64,000 bases of DNA from Sphingomonas sp. LC-1 (lineage in GTDB: Bacteria; Pseudomonadota; Alphaproteobacteria; Sphingomonadales; Sphingomonadaceae). Each line of letters begins with the position of its first letter. The first letter of the stretch is position 1. The position numbers were made by a program, and so were the translations under genes. The notes beneath the pieces were generated by a model. That model was not told where the DNA came from, made no database searches, and saw only the letters and a list, made by a program, of their open reading frames with translations. The stretch is taken from contig NZ_JANZXB010000003.1 in assembly GCF_025371035.1 (NCBI RefSeq), positions 62,001 to 126,000 of the forward strand, in the 5' to 3' direction. Positions 1-10,705 of this stretch are shown here, piece after piece.

Positions 1-683
1 GCCGCGGCATGGCTCGACATCGGTTCGCGCAGGCGGAACCGTTCGTCGATCCGTGCCCGGAAGCGGGCGACGAGCGCGTGGTGATAACCGGGTGCTGCGG
101 CCGGATCGTCCGTCGCGGCACCGGGTGCGCGCATCGCCTCGACCAGGATGGACAGCAGCGCCGCATCCACCGCGGCGCCATGCCCTGGCGCGGCCCAGCC
201 CAGCTCGCGCATCAGCGCCGCCATCGCCGAGGTGACCGTCGTCATGGCGGCCGCGTCGGGGTGGAGCACCGCGACATGCGCAAAGATCGCCGCCAGTCCC
301 GGATAGAGCGAATCGAGCCGCGTCAGATGGCGCACCGACAGTGTCAGGACCGAGCCGGTCGAATCGGGATGCCAATCGAAGCCGTGGACGATCGCGGCGG
401 GCACGATCAGCAGCGCGGGCGCGGCGACGCGCAAGCTGTCCGCCTCGGCCTGCATCGTACCACCGCCGCTCGCCAGCACGAACACCTGGACCAGGTCGGC
501 ATGGGCGTGCGGCAGGATCGTCCATTCGCTGGGTCGCGAGCGATCGTCGAGCGATTCGGTGTGGACGAAGTCGTCCGGCACCGCCCGATGAGGTTCGCCG
601 TACAGGTAGAAACTCGGCACCGCCATGGACTGGGGATAGAAGGGTGGAGACGGATCGTCCAACTTTTTGCGTGTGTGGTCCAT
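1..683 (-). CDS. AraC-family transcriptional regulator, PobR/PobC-like (C-terminus off window)
   Basis: Leftward reading frame from ATG at 681-683, open to the window edge (227 codons seen). The visible part is the sensor half of an AraC/XylS-type regulator: a cupin-like N-terminus with PHAHADLVQVF near residue 60, a pattern typical of AraC arabinose-binding-type domains. The two helix-turn-helix motifs would lie off the left edge. It is divergent from pobA with about 74 bases between start codons. AraC-type PobR/PobC activators of p-hydroxybenzoate hydroxylase are known in proteobacteria, so activation of the pob/pca operon in response to 4-hydroxybenzoate is the likely role. The effector is inferred. 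Confidence 0.8.
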   Translation of the reverse strand, partial: MDHTRKKLDDPSPPFYPQSMAVPSFYLYGEPHRAVPDDFVHTESLDDRSRPSEWTILPHAHADLVQVFVLASGGGTMQAEADSLRVAAPALLIVPAAIVHGFDWHPDSTGSVLTLSVRHLTRLDSLYPGLAAIFAHVAVLHPDAAAMTTVTSAMAALMRELGWAAPGHGAAVDAALLSILVEAMRAPGAATDDPAAAPGYHHALVARFRARIDERFRLREPMSSHAA

Positions 684-685
684 AG

Positions 686-2651
<1,966 letters not shown>

Positions 2652-2655
<4 letters not shown>

Positions 2656-3290
2656 GCTGGACCCGCGACGAGATGGCGGCGCGCGCCGCCCGCGAACTGC
2701 AGGACGGCTTCTACGTCAATCTCGGCATCGGCATCCCGACCCTGGTCGCGAACCATGTGCCCGCCGGGATCGACGTGACGCTTCAGTCGGAGAATGGCCT
2801 GCTGGGCATCGGGCCCTTTCCCTATGAGGGTGAGGCGGACCCGGACCTCATCAATGCGGGCAAGCAGACGGTGACGACGCTGCCCACCTCCAGCTTTTTC
2901 TCCAGCGCGGACAGCTTCGCAATGATCCGCGGCGGCCATATCGACATGGCGGTGCTGGGCGCGATGGAGGTGAGCGAGGGCGGCGACATCGCCAACTGGA
3001 CGATTCCGGGCAAGATGGTGAAGGGCATGGGCGGCGCGATGGACCTGGTCGCAGGCGTCAAGCGCATCGTCGTCGTGATGGATCATGCCAGCAAGAGCGG
3101 CAGTCCGAAGATCCTGCCCGCCTGCACCCTGCCGCTGACCGGCAAGGCCTGTGTCGACCTGATCGTCACCGATCTGTGCGTGATGGCCTGCGACAAGCCG
3201 GGGTTGCGGCTGATCGAACTGGCGCCCGGCGTCACGCTGGACGAGGTACGCGCCAAGACGGGTGCGCCCTTTACGGAGCAAGTCGCGTGA
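2652..3290 (+). CDS. pcaJ: 3-oxoadipate CoA-transferase subunit B
   Basis: Beta subunit (212 aa) of the beta-ketoadipate:succinyl-CoA transferase. It carries the ENGLLG motif whose glutamate (E47) is the residue that forms the enzyme-CoA thioester in this family, and the LGIGIPT segment at about 24-30. The start overlaps the pcaI stop (ATGA), and the gene ends in GTGA, which supplies the GTG start of pcaH. As with pcaI, a ScoB-like role in ketone-body metabolism is the alternative; operon context favours PcaJ. Confidence 0.9.
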
Positions 3291-3994
3291 TCGGTTATGC
3301 AAAAGACGATGCGGGCGCGCCGCCGCTGCTGGTGCCCGACTATCGCTCCACGGTGATCCGGGCGCCGCAGCATCCGCCGATCGCGATACCGCCGACATTG
3401 ACCGAGACGACCGGGCCGGGCGGCTGCTGGGACCGGCTGATGGGATCGGCGCTGGCCGACCTGACGAAGCAGCACAAGGCCGAGCCGCTGGGGCAGCGGA
3501 TCATCATTGCCGGGCGCGTGCTGGATGAACAGGGCCGCGCCGTGCCAGACACCGTCATGGAAATCTGGCAGGCCAATGCCGCCGGACGCTATATTCATGC
3601 CAAGGACCAGTGGGACGCGCCGCACGACCCCAATTTCACCGGCGCGGGCCGGGTGGTGACCGACGCGGAGGGACGTTATCGCTTCGTCACCGTGCGGCCG
3701 GGGGCCTATCCCTGGGGCAATCATCGCAATGCTTGGCGCCCCGCGCATATCCATCTGTCGCTGCTCGGCCCCGCCTTCGCGACGCGGCTGGTGACGCAGC
3801 TCTATTTTCCCGACGACCCGCTGATCGAGATCGATCCGATCGCCAATGCGGTGCCCATGCCGTACCGCCAGCGGCTGGTCGCGCGGCTGGATATGGATGT
3901 GACCGAGCCCAATTGGGCGCTCGGCTATCGCTTCGACGTGGTGCTGAAGGGCCGCGACCAGACCCCGTTCGAGGAGGATGATCATGACCATTGA
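3287..3994 (+). CDS. pcaH: Protocatechuate 3,4-dioxygenase beta subunit
   Basis: Iron(III)-bearing beta subunit (235 aa) of the intradiol ring-cleaving dioxygenase that makes 3-carboxy-cis,cis-muconate. The four expected iron ligands are visible: Y102 (GRY), Y141 (YPWG), H154 and H156 (AHIH). Their spacing is the same as in Pseudomonas PcaH, shifted by six residues. The start is GTG 3287 inside the pcaJ stop (GTGA), which gives the family N-terminus; a longer open frame upstream lies inside pcaJ. It overlaps the start of pcaG. Sphingomonads often use 4,5-cleavage (LigAB), so the intradiol enzyme is informative. Confidence 0.95.
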   Translation: MIGYAKDDAGAPPLLVPDYRSTVIRAPQHPPIAIPPTLTETTGPGGCWDRLMGSALADLTKQHKAEPLGQRIIIAGRVLDEQGRAVPDTVMEIWQANAAGRYIHAKDQWDAPHDPNFTGAGRVVTDAEGRYRFVTVRPGAYPWGNHRNAWRPAHIHLSLLGPAFATRLVTQLYFPDDPLIEIDPIANAVPMPYRQRLVARLDMDVTEPNWALGYRFDVVLKGRDQTPFEEDDHDH

Positions 3995-4679
3995 TCCCGC
4001 CGACCGCCGCCCCGAGGCGCGCCCCGACAATCAGGATCCCGCACTGTTCGGTCAGACGCCCAGCCAGACGGTCGGTCCCTTTTTCCACTATGGCCTGCCG
4101 TGGAAAGGCGGCGCGGACCTGGTCGGCCGGTCGGATATGGGCGCGCGGCCCGAACTGATGCCGGAGGCGCATTATGTGCTGAACCTGTCCTCGCCCAGCG
4201 GTACCCCCGATGGGGAGGTCATCGAATTGACCGGCCGGGTGCTCGACGGCCAGGGCACTGCGGTGCCCGATGCGATGATCGAAATCTGGCAGGCCAATGC
4301 GGCGGGCCGCTATCGCAGCATGGATGATGCGCGCGACGATGTGCCGCTCGACCCGCATTTCGTGGGGTTCGGGCGTGCCGCGACCGATGAGGATGGTCGC
4401 TACCGCTTTCGTACGATCATGCCGGGGCGGGTGCCGGGGCCGGGCAATAGCCTTCAGGCACCGCATCTGGCGGTGTCGATCTTTGCGCGTGGACTGCTCA
4501 AGCGGCTGGCGACCCGTATCTATTTCGACGGAGCTGAGGGCAACGACACCGACCCGATCCTCGCGTGCGTGCCCGCCGACCGTCGCGCGACCCTGATCGC
4601 GCGACGCGATGCAGCGGGCGTCTGGTCGCTCGACATCGTGCTGCAGGGTGCTCACGAAACGGCGATGTTCGACCTGTGA
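3984..4679 (+). CDS. pcaG: Protocatechuate 3,4-dioxygenase alpha subunit
   Basis: Alpha subunit (231 aa) that pairs with PcaH to form the protocatechuate 3,4-dioxygenase protomer. The N-terminal TPSQTVGPFFHYGLPW segment (about residues 19-34) is diagnostic. The C-terminal half repeats the intradiol beta-sandwich with GRY and PHLAVSIFARG segments but lacks the iron-binding AHIH, as expected for alpha. ATG 3984 is preferred over ATG 3978 because GAGGAGG at 3971-3977 is six bases before it. The gene overlaps the pcaH end by 11 bases and ends in GTGA, shared with pcaB. Confidence 0.94.
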   Translation: MTIDPADRRPEARPDNQDPALFGQTPSQTVGPFFHYGLPWKGGADLVGRSDMGARPELMPEAHYVLNLSSPSGTPDGEVIELTGRVLDGQGTAVPDAMIEIWQANAAGRYRSMDDARDDVPLDPHFVGFGRAATDEDGRYRFRTIMPGRVPGPGNSLQAPHLAVSIFARGLLKRLATRIYFDGAEGNDTDPILACVPADRRATLIARRDAAGVWSLDIVLQGAHETAMFDL

Positions 4680-5818
4680 GCGATCTGCTGCGCCTGCGCC
4701 CCGTCGCGACGCCGGAGATGATCGCGGTGTTCGACGACGATGCGACCATCGCCCATGCCTGTGCTTTTGAGGTCGCGCTTGCCCGAGCACAAGCGGCCCA
4801 TGGCCTGATCCCAGAGGCGGTCGCCCGAGCGATCGCCGAGGGGGTTGCGGCGACGCGGATCGACCTATCCATCCTGGCGGATGAGGCGGCGCTGGCGGGA
4901 ACGCTGGCCATCCCGCTCGTCGCTCGTTTGCGCGCCACCCTGACCGGCGAGGCGGCGCAGGCGCTGCATCGCGGGGCGACGAGCCAGGACGTGGCGGACA
5001 CTGTGCTGATGATGCAGGTCCGCGCGGCGCACCGGCTGGTCGCAGGCGATGGTCGCCGAACATGGGCCGCGCTGGCAGGCCATGCCAAGGCGCACCGTGC
5101 GACCCCGGCGGTCGGACGCACCCTGTTGCAGGATGCGATGCCGGTCGCCTTCGGCCTGCGGCTGGCCCAGGCTGCGGTCGGGATCGCCGATGCGCTGGAA
5201 ATGCTGGACGACGCGGTGGCGCAACATGGCGTGATCCAGTTGGGCGGCGCGGCGGGTGCGCGGGCGGGGCTGGGCGGATGTGGCGCAGCTATCGCCCGGC
5301 GCGTCGCGGACGATCTGGGACTGATGACCGCACCGCCCTGGCATGCCCGGCGAACCGGCGTCGCCGCGATGGGGACAAGCGTCGCCATCCTGATCGGCGC
5401 GCTCGGCAAGCTGGCGCGCGACGTGTCGCTGCTCGCCCAGAATGCGGTTGGCGAAGCGCAGGAGCCGGTCATCGCCGGTCGCGGCGGATCGTCGGCGATG
5501 GCGCACAAGCGCAACCCCACCGGATGCCAGGTTGCTCTGTCCGCCGCCACGCGCGCGCCGGGGCTGGTGGCTTCGCTGCTGGCGGGGCTTCCGCAGGAAC
5601 AGGAACGGGGTTTGGGCGGCTGGCAGGCGGAAGGGCCGGTCCTGACCGAGCTGTTCCTGCTCGCCTCGGGCAGTGCCGCTGCGATGGCGCAGGTGGCCGA
5701 GGGGCTGGAGATCGACATCGACGCTATCGTGCGCAATCGCGACGCCGCCGGAATGGGTGAGGATATGGGCGAGAGCGCGGCGATCATCGCCGAGCTGCTC
5801 GGCATCGAAGAGGACTGA
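4676..5818 (+). CDS. pcaB: 3-carboxy-cis,cis-muconate cycloisomerase
   Basis: Member of the fumarase/aspartase superfamily (380 aa) that lactonises 3-carboxy-cis,cis-muconate to gamma-carboxymuconolactone. The superfamily signature GSSAMAHKRNP lies near residues 271-281, and the conserved GATSQD segment near residue 101. GTG 4676 overlaps the pcaG stop; the longer frame upstream is inside pcaG. It is slightly shorter than many PcaB proteins (about 350-450). The next gene starts one base after its stop. Confidence 0.93.
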   Translation: MSDLLRLRPVATPEMIAVFDDDATIAHACAFEVALARAQAAHGLIPEAVARAIAEGVAATRIDLSILADEAALAGTLAIPLVARLRATLTGEAAQALHRGATSQDVADTVLMMQVRAAHRLVAGDGRRTWAALAGHAKAHRATPAVGRTLLQDAMPVAFGLRLAQAAVGIADALEMLDDAVAQHGVIQLGGAAGARAGLGGCGAAIARRVADDLGLMTAPPWHARRTGVAAMGTSVAILIGALGKLARDVSLLAQNAVGEAQEPVIAGRGGSSAMAHKRNPTGCQVALSAATRAPGLVASLLAGLPQEQERGLGGWQAEGPVLTELFLLASGSAAAMAQVAEGLEIDIDAIVRNRDAAGMGEDMGESAAIIAELLGIEED

Positions 5819-5819
5819 G

Positions 5820-7001
5820 ATGGCGTTCACCCTATGCGATGGCGTCCGCCTGCACTGGCGGCTGGAGGGCGCGGCGGACCGGCCGGTGCTGGTGCTGCTC
5901 AACTCGATCGGGACCGATATCGGCCTGTGGGACCGCACCGTGCCGCTGCTGCTGCCCGGCTTCCGGCTATTGCGGATCGACACGCGCGGGGCGGGGGGAT
6001 CGGATGCGCCGGAGGGGGACTATAGCCTCGGCATGCTGGCCGCCGATGTTGCTGCAATCATGGCAGACGCAGGCATCGACCGCGCCGCGGTGGCGGGCGT
6101 GTCGCTCGGCGGCATGGTCGCGATGCAACTCGCGCTCGACCATCCGTCGCGCGTCGCGGCGCTGGCGTTGATCTGCACCTCGGCGACGATGGACCCGGCC
6201 GCCTGGAAGGCGCGGATCGATACCGTACGGCAGCAGGGCACGGCGGCGATCGCCGACATGGCGGTGGGGCGCTTCCTGTCACCGGGGTTCGCGACACAGC
6301 ATCCCGAGATCGCGGACTCGCTGCGTGACGGCATCGCTCGGCAGTCGGATGCGGGCTATGCCGGGGCGGGCGCGGCGATCCGCGATATGGCGCTGGCCGA
6401 GCGGATCGGCGAGATCGCTGTGCCGACGCTGGTGGTGACCGCTATGCTGGACGTGTCCACGCCCTATGCGGGGCATGGCGAGCATCTGCTTGCTGGCATC
6501 CCGGACGTGCACCATGTCGGCGTCGACGGCGCGCATCTGCCCCCGATCGAGGCGCCTGCCGCACTGGCGACGGCGCTGCGCCGGTTCCTGACGGGCGATC
6601 CGGCAGTGGACGGGGCGGCGGAGACGCTGTTCGAGAATGGGCTGGTGAACCGCCGCCGGGTGCTGGGCGACGCTTGGGTCGAGCGCAGCCTGGCAAATCG
6701 CACGCCGCTCACGGCCGATTTCCAGGCGATGATCACCCGCATCGCCTGGGGCGAGATATGGGGCCGACCGGGGCTGGACGACCGCACGCGGCGGCTAATC
6801 GTGCTGGCGATCACCTGTGCCCTGGGCCGTTGGGAGGAATTCGCGCTGCACGTCCGTGCGGGGCTTTCGCAAGGTGGCTTCACGCGTGACGAGTTGAAGG
6901 AGGTGCTGATGCAGGCCGCCATCTATGCCGGGGTGCCCGCCGCCAATACCGGTTTCGCCGAAGCCCAAAAGATCATCGATATGCTGGAAGAGAGTGCCTG
7001 A
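5820..7001 (+). CDS. pcaL: PcaD-PcaC fusion: 3-oxoadipate enol-lactonase / 4-carboxymuconolactone decarboxylase
   Basis: A 393-residue fusion of two consecutive pathway enzymes. Residues 1 to about 260 are an alpha/beta hydrolase (enol-lactone hydrolase) with nucleophile S95 in GVSLGG. Residues about 265-390 are a carboxymuconolactone decarboxylase domain with RRLIVLAIT and EEFALHVRAG segments. The same order is known as PcaL in actinobacteria and some proteobacteria. ATG 5820 follows the pcaB stop by one base. The stop overlaps the pcaF start (TGATG). No separate pcaC or pcaD is present in the window. Confidence 0.93.
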   Translation: MAFTLCDGVRLHWRLEGAADRPVLVLLNSIGTDIGLWDRTVPLLLPGFRLLRIDTRGAGGSDAPEGDYSLGMLAADVAAIMADAGIDRAAVAGVSLGGMVAMQLALDHPSRVAALALICTSATMDPAAWKARIDTVRQQGTAAIADMAVGRFLSPGFATQHPEIADSLRDGIARQSDAGYAGAGAAIRDMALAERIGEIAVPTLVVTAMLDVSTPYAGHGEHLLAGIPDVHHVGVDGAHLPPIEAPAALATALRRFLTGDPAVDGAAETLFENGLVNRRRVLGDAWVERSLANRTPLTADFQAMITRIAWGEIWGRPGLDDRTRRLIVLAITCALGRWEEFALHVRAGLSQGGFTRDELKEVLMQAAIYAGVPAANTGFAEAQKIIDMLEESA

Positions 7002-8203
7002 TGACCGACGCCTTTATCTGCGATGCGATTCGCACGCCCATCGGAAAGCTGAATGGCGCGCTGGCGGGCGTTCGTGCCGACGACCTCGCCGCGATCCCGC
7101 TGCGCGCGCTGGTCGAGCGCAATCCGTCCGTCGACTGGCAGGCGGTGGACGACGTCCTGCTCGGCTGCGCGAACCAGGCGGGCGAGGACAATCGAAACGT
7201 CGCGCGCATGGCGGTGCTGTTGGCGGGCCTGCCCGAGGCGGTGCCGGGGGCCACGGTCAACCGCCTCTGCGGATCGGGGCTGCACGCGGTCGGTAGTGCG
7301 GCGCAGGCGATCCGAAGCGGCGATGCCGAGCTGATGATCGCGGGCGGCGTCGAGAGCATGACCCGCGCACCCTATGTCATGGGCAAGGCGGGAAGCGCGT
7401 TCGACCGGGGCCAGCAGATCGAGGACACCACGCTAGGCTGGCGCTTCGTCAACCCGGCGATGCGCGCGGCTTACGGCGTCGATACGATGCCGCAGACCGC
7501 CGAGAACGTCGCCGATCAATGGCATGTCGCCCGCGAGGATCAGGACCGTTTCGCGCTCGCCAGCCAGAAAAAGGCGGCGGCGGCGATTGCCAGTGGGCGC
7601 ATGGCGGTCGAGATCGTGCCGGTCACGATCCCGCAGCGGAAGGGCGATCCGATCGTCTTCGCGCAGGACGAGCATCCGCGCGGCACCAGCCTGGAGGCGC
7701 TGGCGAAGTTGAAACCCGTGGTGCGCGCCGACGGCACGGTGACGGCGGGCAATGCCTCTGGCCTCAACGACGGCGCGGCGGCGATGCTGGTCGCGTCTGA
7801 AGGAGCGGCGGCACGGCATGGACTGACCCCGCGCGCGCGGGTGCTCGGGCTGGCGTCGGCGGGTATTGCGCCTCGGATCATGGGCGTCGGCCCCATCGAG
7901 GCGGCGCGCAAACTGACCCGCATCACCGGCATCGGACTCGACCAGCTCGACGTCATCGAGCTCAACGAAGCCTTTGCCGCGCAGGCGATCGCCACGCTGC
8001 GCGACCTCGACATCGCCGCGGACGATCCGCGCGTGAACCGCAACGGCGGGGCGATCGCGCTCGGGCATCCGCTCGGCATGTCGGGCGCGCGCGTCGCGAT
8101 GACCGCAGTCGAGGAACTGCACCGCACCGGCGGTCGCTATGCGATGGCGTTCATGTGCATCGGCGTGGGGCAGGGGATCGCCCTGATGCTGGAACGGATC
8201 TGA
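7001..8203 (+). CDS. pcaF: 3-oxoadipyl-CoA thiolase
   Basis: Thiolase (400 aa) that cleaves beta-ketoadipyl-CoA to succinyl-CoA and acetyl-CoA, the last pathway step. Thiolase active-site residues are present: C90 in the NRLCGSG segment, H356 in GHPLGMSG and C386 in CIGVGQG. ATG 7001 overlaps the pcaL stop. A general acetyl-CoA acetyltransferase is the alternative, but the operon position and the 400-residue length suit PcaF. It is the last gene of the operon; a strong hairpin follows at 8227. Confidence 0.94.
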   Translation: MTDAFICDAIRTPIGKLNGALAGVRADDLAAIPLRALVERNPSVDWQAVDDVLLGCANQAGEDNRNVARMAVLLAGLPEAVPGATVNRLCGSGLHAVGSAAQAIRSGDAELMIAGGVESMTRAPYVMGKAGSAFDRGQQIEDTTLGWRFVNPAMRAAYGVDTMPQTAENVADQWHVAREDQDRFALASQKKAAAAIASGRMAVEIVPVTIPQRKGDPIVFAQDEHPRGTSLEALAKLKPVVRADGTVTAGNASGLNDGAAAMLVASEGAAARHGLTPRARVLGLASAGIAPRIMGVGPIEAARKLTRITGIGLDQLDVIELNEAFAAQAIATLRDLDIAADDPRVNRNGGAIALGHPLGMSGARVAMTAVEELHRTGGRYAMAFMCIGVGQGIALMLERI

Positions 8204-8226
8204 CCGGCATCCGCCGCCCGCTGGAG

Positions 8227-8246
8227 GCCCCGGCCTTCGCCGGGGC
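8227..8246. terminator. Hairpin after pcaF (terminator or REP-like)
   Basis: Perfect 8-base inverted repeat GCCCCGGC / GCCGGGGC with a CTTC loop, 23 bases after the pcaF stop and between convergent pcaF and the tannase gene. There is no T-run, so it may be a repeat element rather than a classical terminator. The core stem recurs at 57838-57855. Confidence 0.5.
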
Positions 8247-8306
8247 GAATTGTTCACGAGGACGGATCAGACCGGGGCAGGATGACGGCAGGCTGATCCA
8301 CCCTGG

Positions 8307-10082
8307 TCATCCCGCCGTCGCCGCGACGCAACGGAACGCCGCCGCTTTCTCCGTATCCGTTGCCCCCGGGATCGGGCGCGCAACCAGCGGATAGGGGCAG
8401 AGCGGTCGGGTGCGGCCGGGCCAGGGCGTCATCGGCCCGGCGGCCGCCTCGATCCGGTCGGGGGCGGCACCCTGTTCGACCCAGCGGACCAGCGCGGCGA
8501 AGGCGTCGAACTGGTCGGTTGCGGGGCCGCCCTGGCAATGCGCCATGCCGGGCACCGGGAAGACGCGGACGAAGGATGCGGCGCGGCCCCCGTTGCGGCG
8601 GTCGACGTCGCTCCACCAGGCGATCGTGTCGTTGATGGAGAACACCGGGTCCGACGCGCCATGGGGCACGAGCATCCGGCCGCCATGCGCACGGAAGCGG
8701 CTGAGGTCGCTCGAGCGCGCGGAGATGTCCTCCCACGCCGAACGCGGAAAGCCGGGTGCCGTGGCGAAGATCGCCGCCGGATCGCGATCGAAGTCGTAGC
8801 GGAGCTGATAGTCCAAGCCGGCCTGCGGCGTTGGTGCCAGGGCGCGGGGCGGGGTCGAAAAGATCGTCGCCAGCGCGGGCGCGCCCATGCTCGCGTTGAT
8901 TGCCGGGACGGGCGATGTCGTCAGGCCCAGCTTCCAGATGCGCCAGCCGGTGTCGGCGAGGCCGGCATCCCAGGGGTAACTGGCGTAGAGCGGCTTGCCG
9001 CGGCTGTCATGCGGACCGCCGAATGCCTTTGCCAGTGCATCGATCTGGGCGGGGGCGAGACAACTCGCCTGTTTGGCGCCGCTGCACTGCCGGGCGCGTA
9101 GGGCACGCAGCACATCGGGCGTGCGGCATTGCGCGAAGTTGCCGACCAGCCCGTCGGCGAGGCCGTCCTTGGCATCGCACGCCGCCAGCACCGCCGCGCG
9201 CGCCAGCGACAGGTCGCCGTCCGAAAAGGCCTGCGCCAGCCGCGAAATGGGAATGCTGGTCTCGCCCGGTGTCCGGACCAGGGCGGCATAGGTCTGCGTG
9301 TCCCAGGCTTCGGCGATTGCCGCCTTTGGTAGCGCGAAGCCGGGCGCTGCAGCGAGGATGCCGTCGAACGCGTCCGGATAGCGCTGGGCGAAGGCCATGC
9401 CCTCCTGCCCGCCCTTCGAACAGCCCGCGAAATAGCTGCGCGCGGGATCGCCGCCATAGTGGCGGCGCAGGATCGCGCGCGCCGCGTCGTAGCTGGCCTT
9501 CAGCGAGGCATGGCCATAATCGGCCCGTGCCTGCGCATCGAAGCCGAACGACACGACGCCGCCGCGCGCCGGGTCGGCGTTGGTCGCGTTCGAATGCCCT
9601 GAATCCTGGCTGATGACGGCATAGCCCTCCGCCAGGGCGGTCGCGCCGCCGGTTGCCGGGCCGACCGCGTTGCCGACCTCGCCATTGGTCCCGCCGCCAC
9701 CTTGGTACACGAAGCGGCGGTTCCAGGCGTCGGGAAGGCGCATGCGGAAATGGATGGCATAGCGCTGCCCGTCCTGCCCGGTGCGTTCGTGCATGACGCC
9801 GGAGATCTCGCAATGCGCTGGCAGCGGTGCGGTCTTCGCCCCAAACCCCGCGTCGACGACGAGGCCCGCCGCATGGTCTTCTGCGGTCTGAATGTGCAGC
9901 GTCGGATCGCTCCACCCACTGGCGCCGAGCAGCGCGGCGCATGCTCTTGGCGCAGGCATGGCCGCGGCGGCCGGCGTCTCGGGCTGGACCCGTCCTGCCA
10001 GCGCCATGCCGGTCAGTGCGGTGCCCGCGAGCATCGCGGCCATGGTGATCGCCCCTCGCATCCTGTTCGCTCCCATCGTCAT
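8307..10082 (-). CDS. Tannase/feruloyl esterase family hydrolase
   Basis: Exported serine esterase (591 aa) of the tannase/feruloyl-esterase family, which hydrolyses phenolic esters such as gallate, ferulate or chlorogenate esters. The start 10082 gives a hydrophobic signal-peptide region (about residues 10-30) and overlaps the upstream DUF3237 stop (ATGA). The nucleophile is S222 in GCSKGGQ, with the preceding cysteine typical of the family. Later segments GASDPVF and MAHCQGG are the likely acid and histidine regions. Its placement beside the ferulate genes suggests release of hydroxycinnamates in the periplasm or outside the cell. The exact substrate cannot be read from sequence. Confidence 0.88.
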   Translation of the reverse strand: MTMGANRMRGAITMAAMLAGTALTGMALAGRVQPETPAAAAMPAPRACAALLGASGWSDPTLHIQTAEDHAAGLVVDAGFGAKTAPLPAHCEISGVMHERTGQDGQRYAIHFRMRLPDAWNRRFVYQGGGGTNGEVGNAVGPATGGATALAEGYAVISQDSGHSNATNADPARGGVVSFGFDAQARADYGHASLKASYDAARAILRRHYGGDPARSYFAGCSKGGQEGMAFAQRYPDAFDGILAAAPGFALPKAAIAEAWDTQTYAALVRTPGETSIPISRLAQAFSDGDLSLARAAVLAACDAKDGLADGLVGNFAQCRTPDVLRALRARQCSGAKQASCLAPAQIDALAKAFGGPHDSRGKPLYASYPWDAGLADTGWRIWKLGLTTSPVPAINASMGAPALATIFSTPPRALAPTPQAGLDYQLRYDFDRDPAAIFATAPGFPRSAWEDISARSSDLSRFRAHGGRMLVPHGASDPVFSINDTIAWWSDVDRRNGGRAASFVRVFPVPGMAHCQGGPATDQFDAFAALVRWVEQGAAPDRIEAAAGPMTPWPGRTRPLCPYPLVARPIPGATDTEKAAAFRCVAATAG

Positions 10083-10618
10083 GCCACTCGATAAACGGTG
10101 ATACGCACCGCCGGGCCGTCCGCCGGATCGGCCGCCCCGACCGTGCCGAGGAAGATCGCCTCGTTCAGCCATTGATGCTTGCCCAGCGGCACTTCGAATA
10201 CCGGGGTCGTCCGGATATAGCCGCCATGCACAATACCGGTGTTGCGGATATGGATCAGCGTCCCGTCGCGTTCGCGCATCAGGTAGCTCGCCTCCAGCAT
10301 GGTAACGCCATCGGTACGCACCAATTGCCAGTCCATGCCTTCCGGCAGGATGGTGCCAGACAGGCGGGGGCCGTCGAACCGGCCGCCGGTGATCGGAATG
10401 CGGATACGCTTGCCGAGTGGCGTTGCGCCGACCTCCTCGGCCTTGCCCAGCGTCACGATCGCTTCATAGGCGAATTGCAGGCCGATGCTGGTCAGCCGCG
10501 CCGGTGCGGCCGCCGCCGCCCCAGGGAGCACAGCCGCCCCCGCCAGCGCGGACGATACGCCCAGCAGCGTGCGCCGCGTGCAACCCTCGTCACCAGAACC
10601 GGTCGTCGCATCCGTCAT
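10079..10618 (-). CDS. DUF3237 family protein with Tat-like signal
   Basis: A 179-residue protein with an N-terminal twin-arginine-like signal (RRTLLGVSSALAGAAVLPG, residues 16-34) followed by a DUF3237 domain: PITGG, SGTILPEG.DWQ and a PVFE...GKHQWLN segment. DUF3237 proteins are small beta-barrel-like proteins of unknown biochemical role. It sits just upstream of and overlaps the tannase gene, so the two form an operon. A 15-base palindrome (10660-10674) lies 42 bases upstream. A second DUF3237 gene lies at 19445 in the same catabolic block. Confidence 0.85.
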   Translation of the reverse strand: MTDATTGSGDEGCTRRTLLGVSSALAGAAVLPGAAAAAPARLTSIGLQFAYEAIVTLGKAEEVGATPLGKRIRIPITGGRFDGPRLSGTILPEGMDWQLVRTDGVTMLEASYLMRERDGTLIHIRNTGIVHGGYIRTTPVFEVPLGKHQWLNEAIFLGTVGAADPADGPAVRITVYRVA

Positions 10619-10659
10619 CCCGCATCCCTTCCTATCCCGCGATCGATCGCCGCGAGTCT

Positions 10660-10674
10660 GCTATGAAACATAGC
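10660..10674. promoter_or_regulatory. Candidate MarR operator, site A (perfect palindrome)
   Basis: GCTATG-AAA-CATAGC, a perfect 6+3+6 inverted repeat 42 bases upstream of the DUF3237-tannase operon start. The same motif, with one change per site or half-site, occurs at 12852, 12956 and 17978. Inference: an operator for the MarR protein encoded at 23051. Confidence 0.6.
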
Positions 10675-10705
10675 TAAAACGCTCGGGATGGCAAGGCGGG
10701 AAACA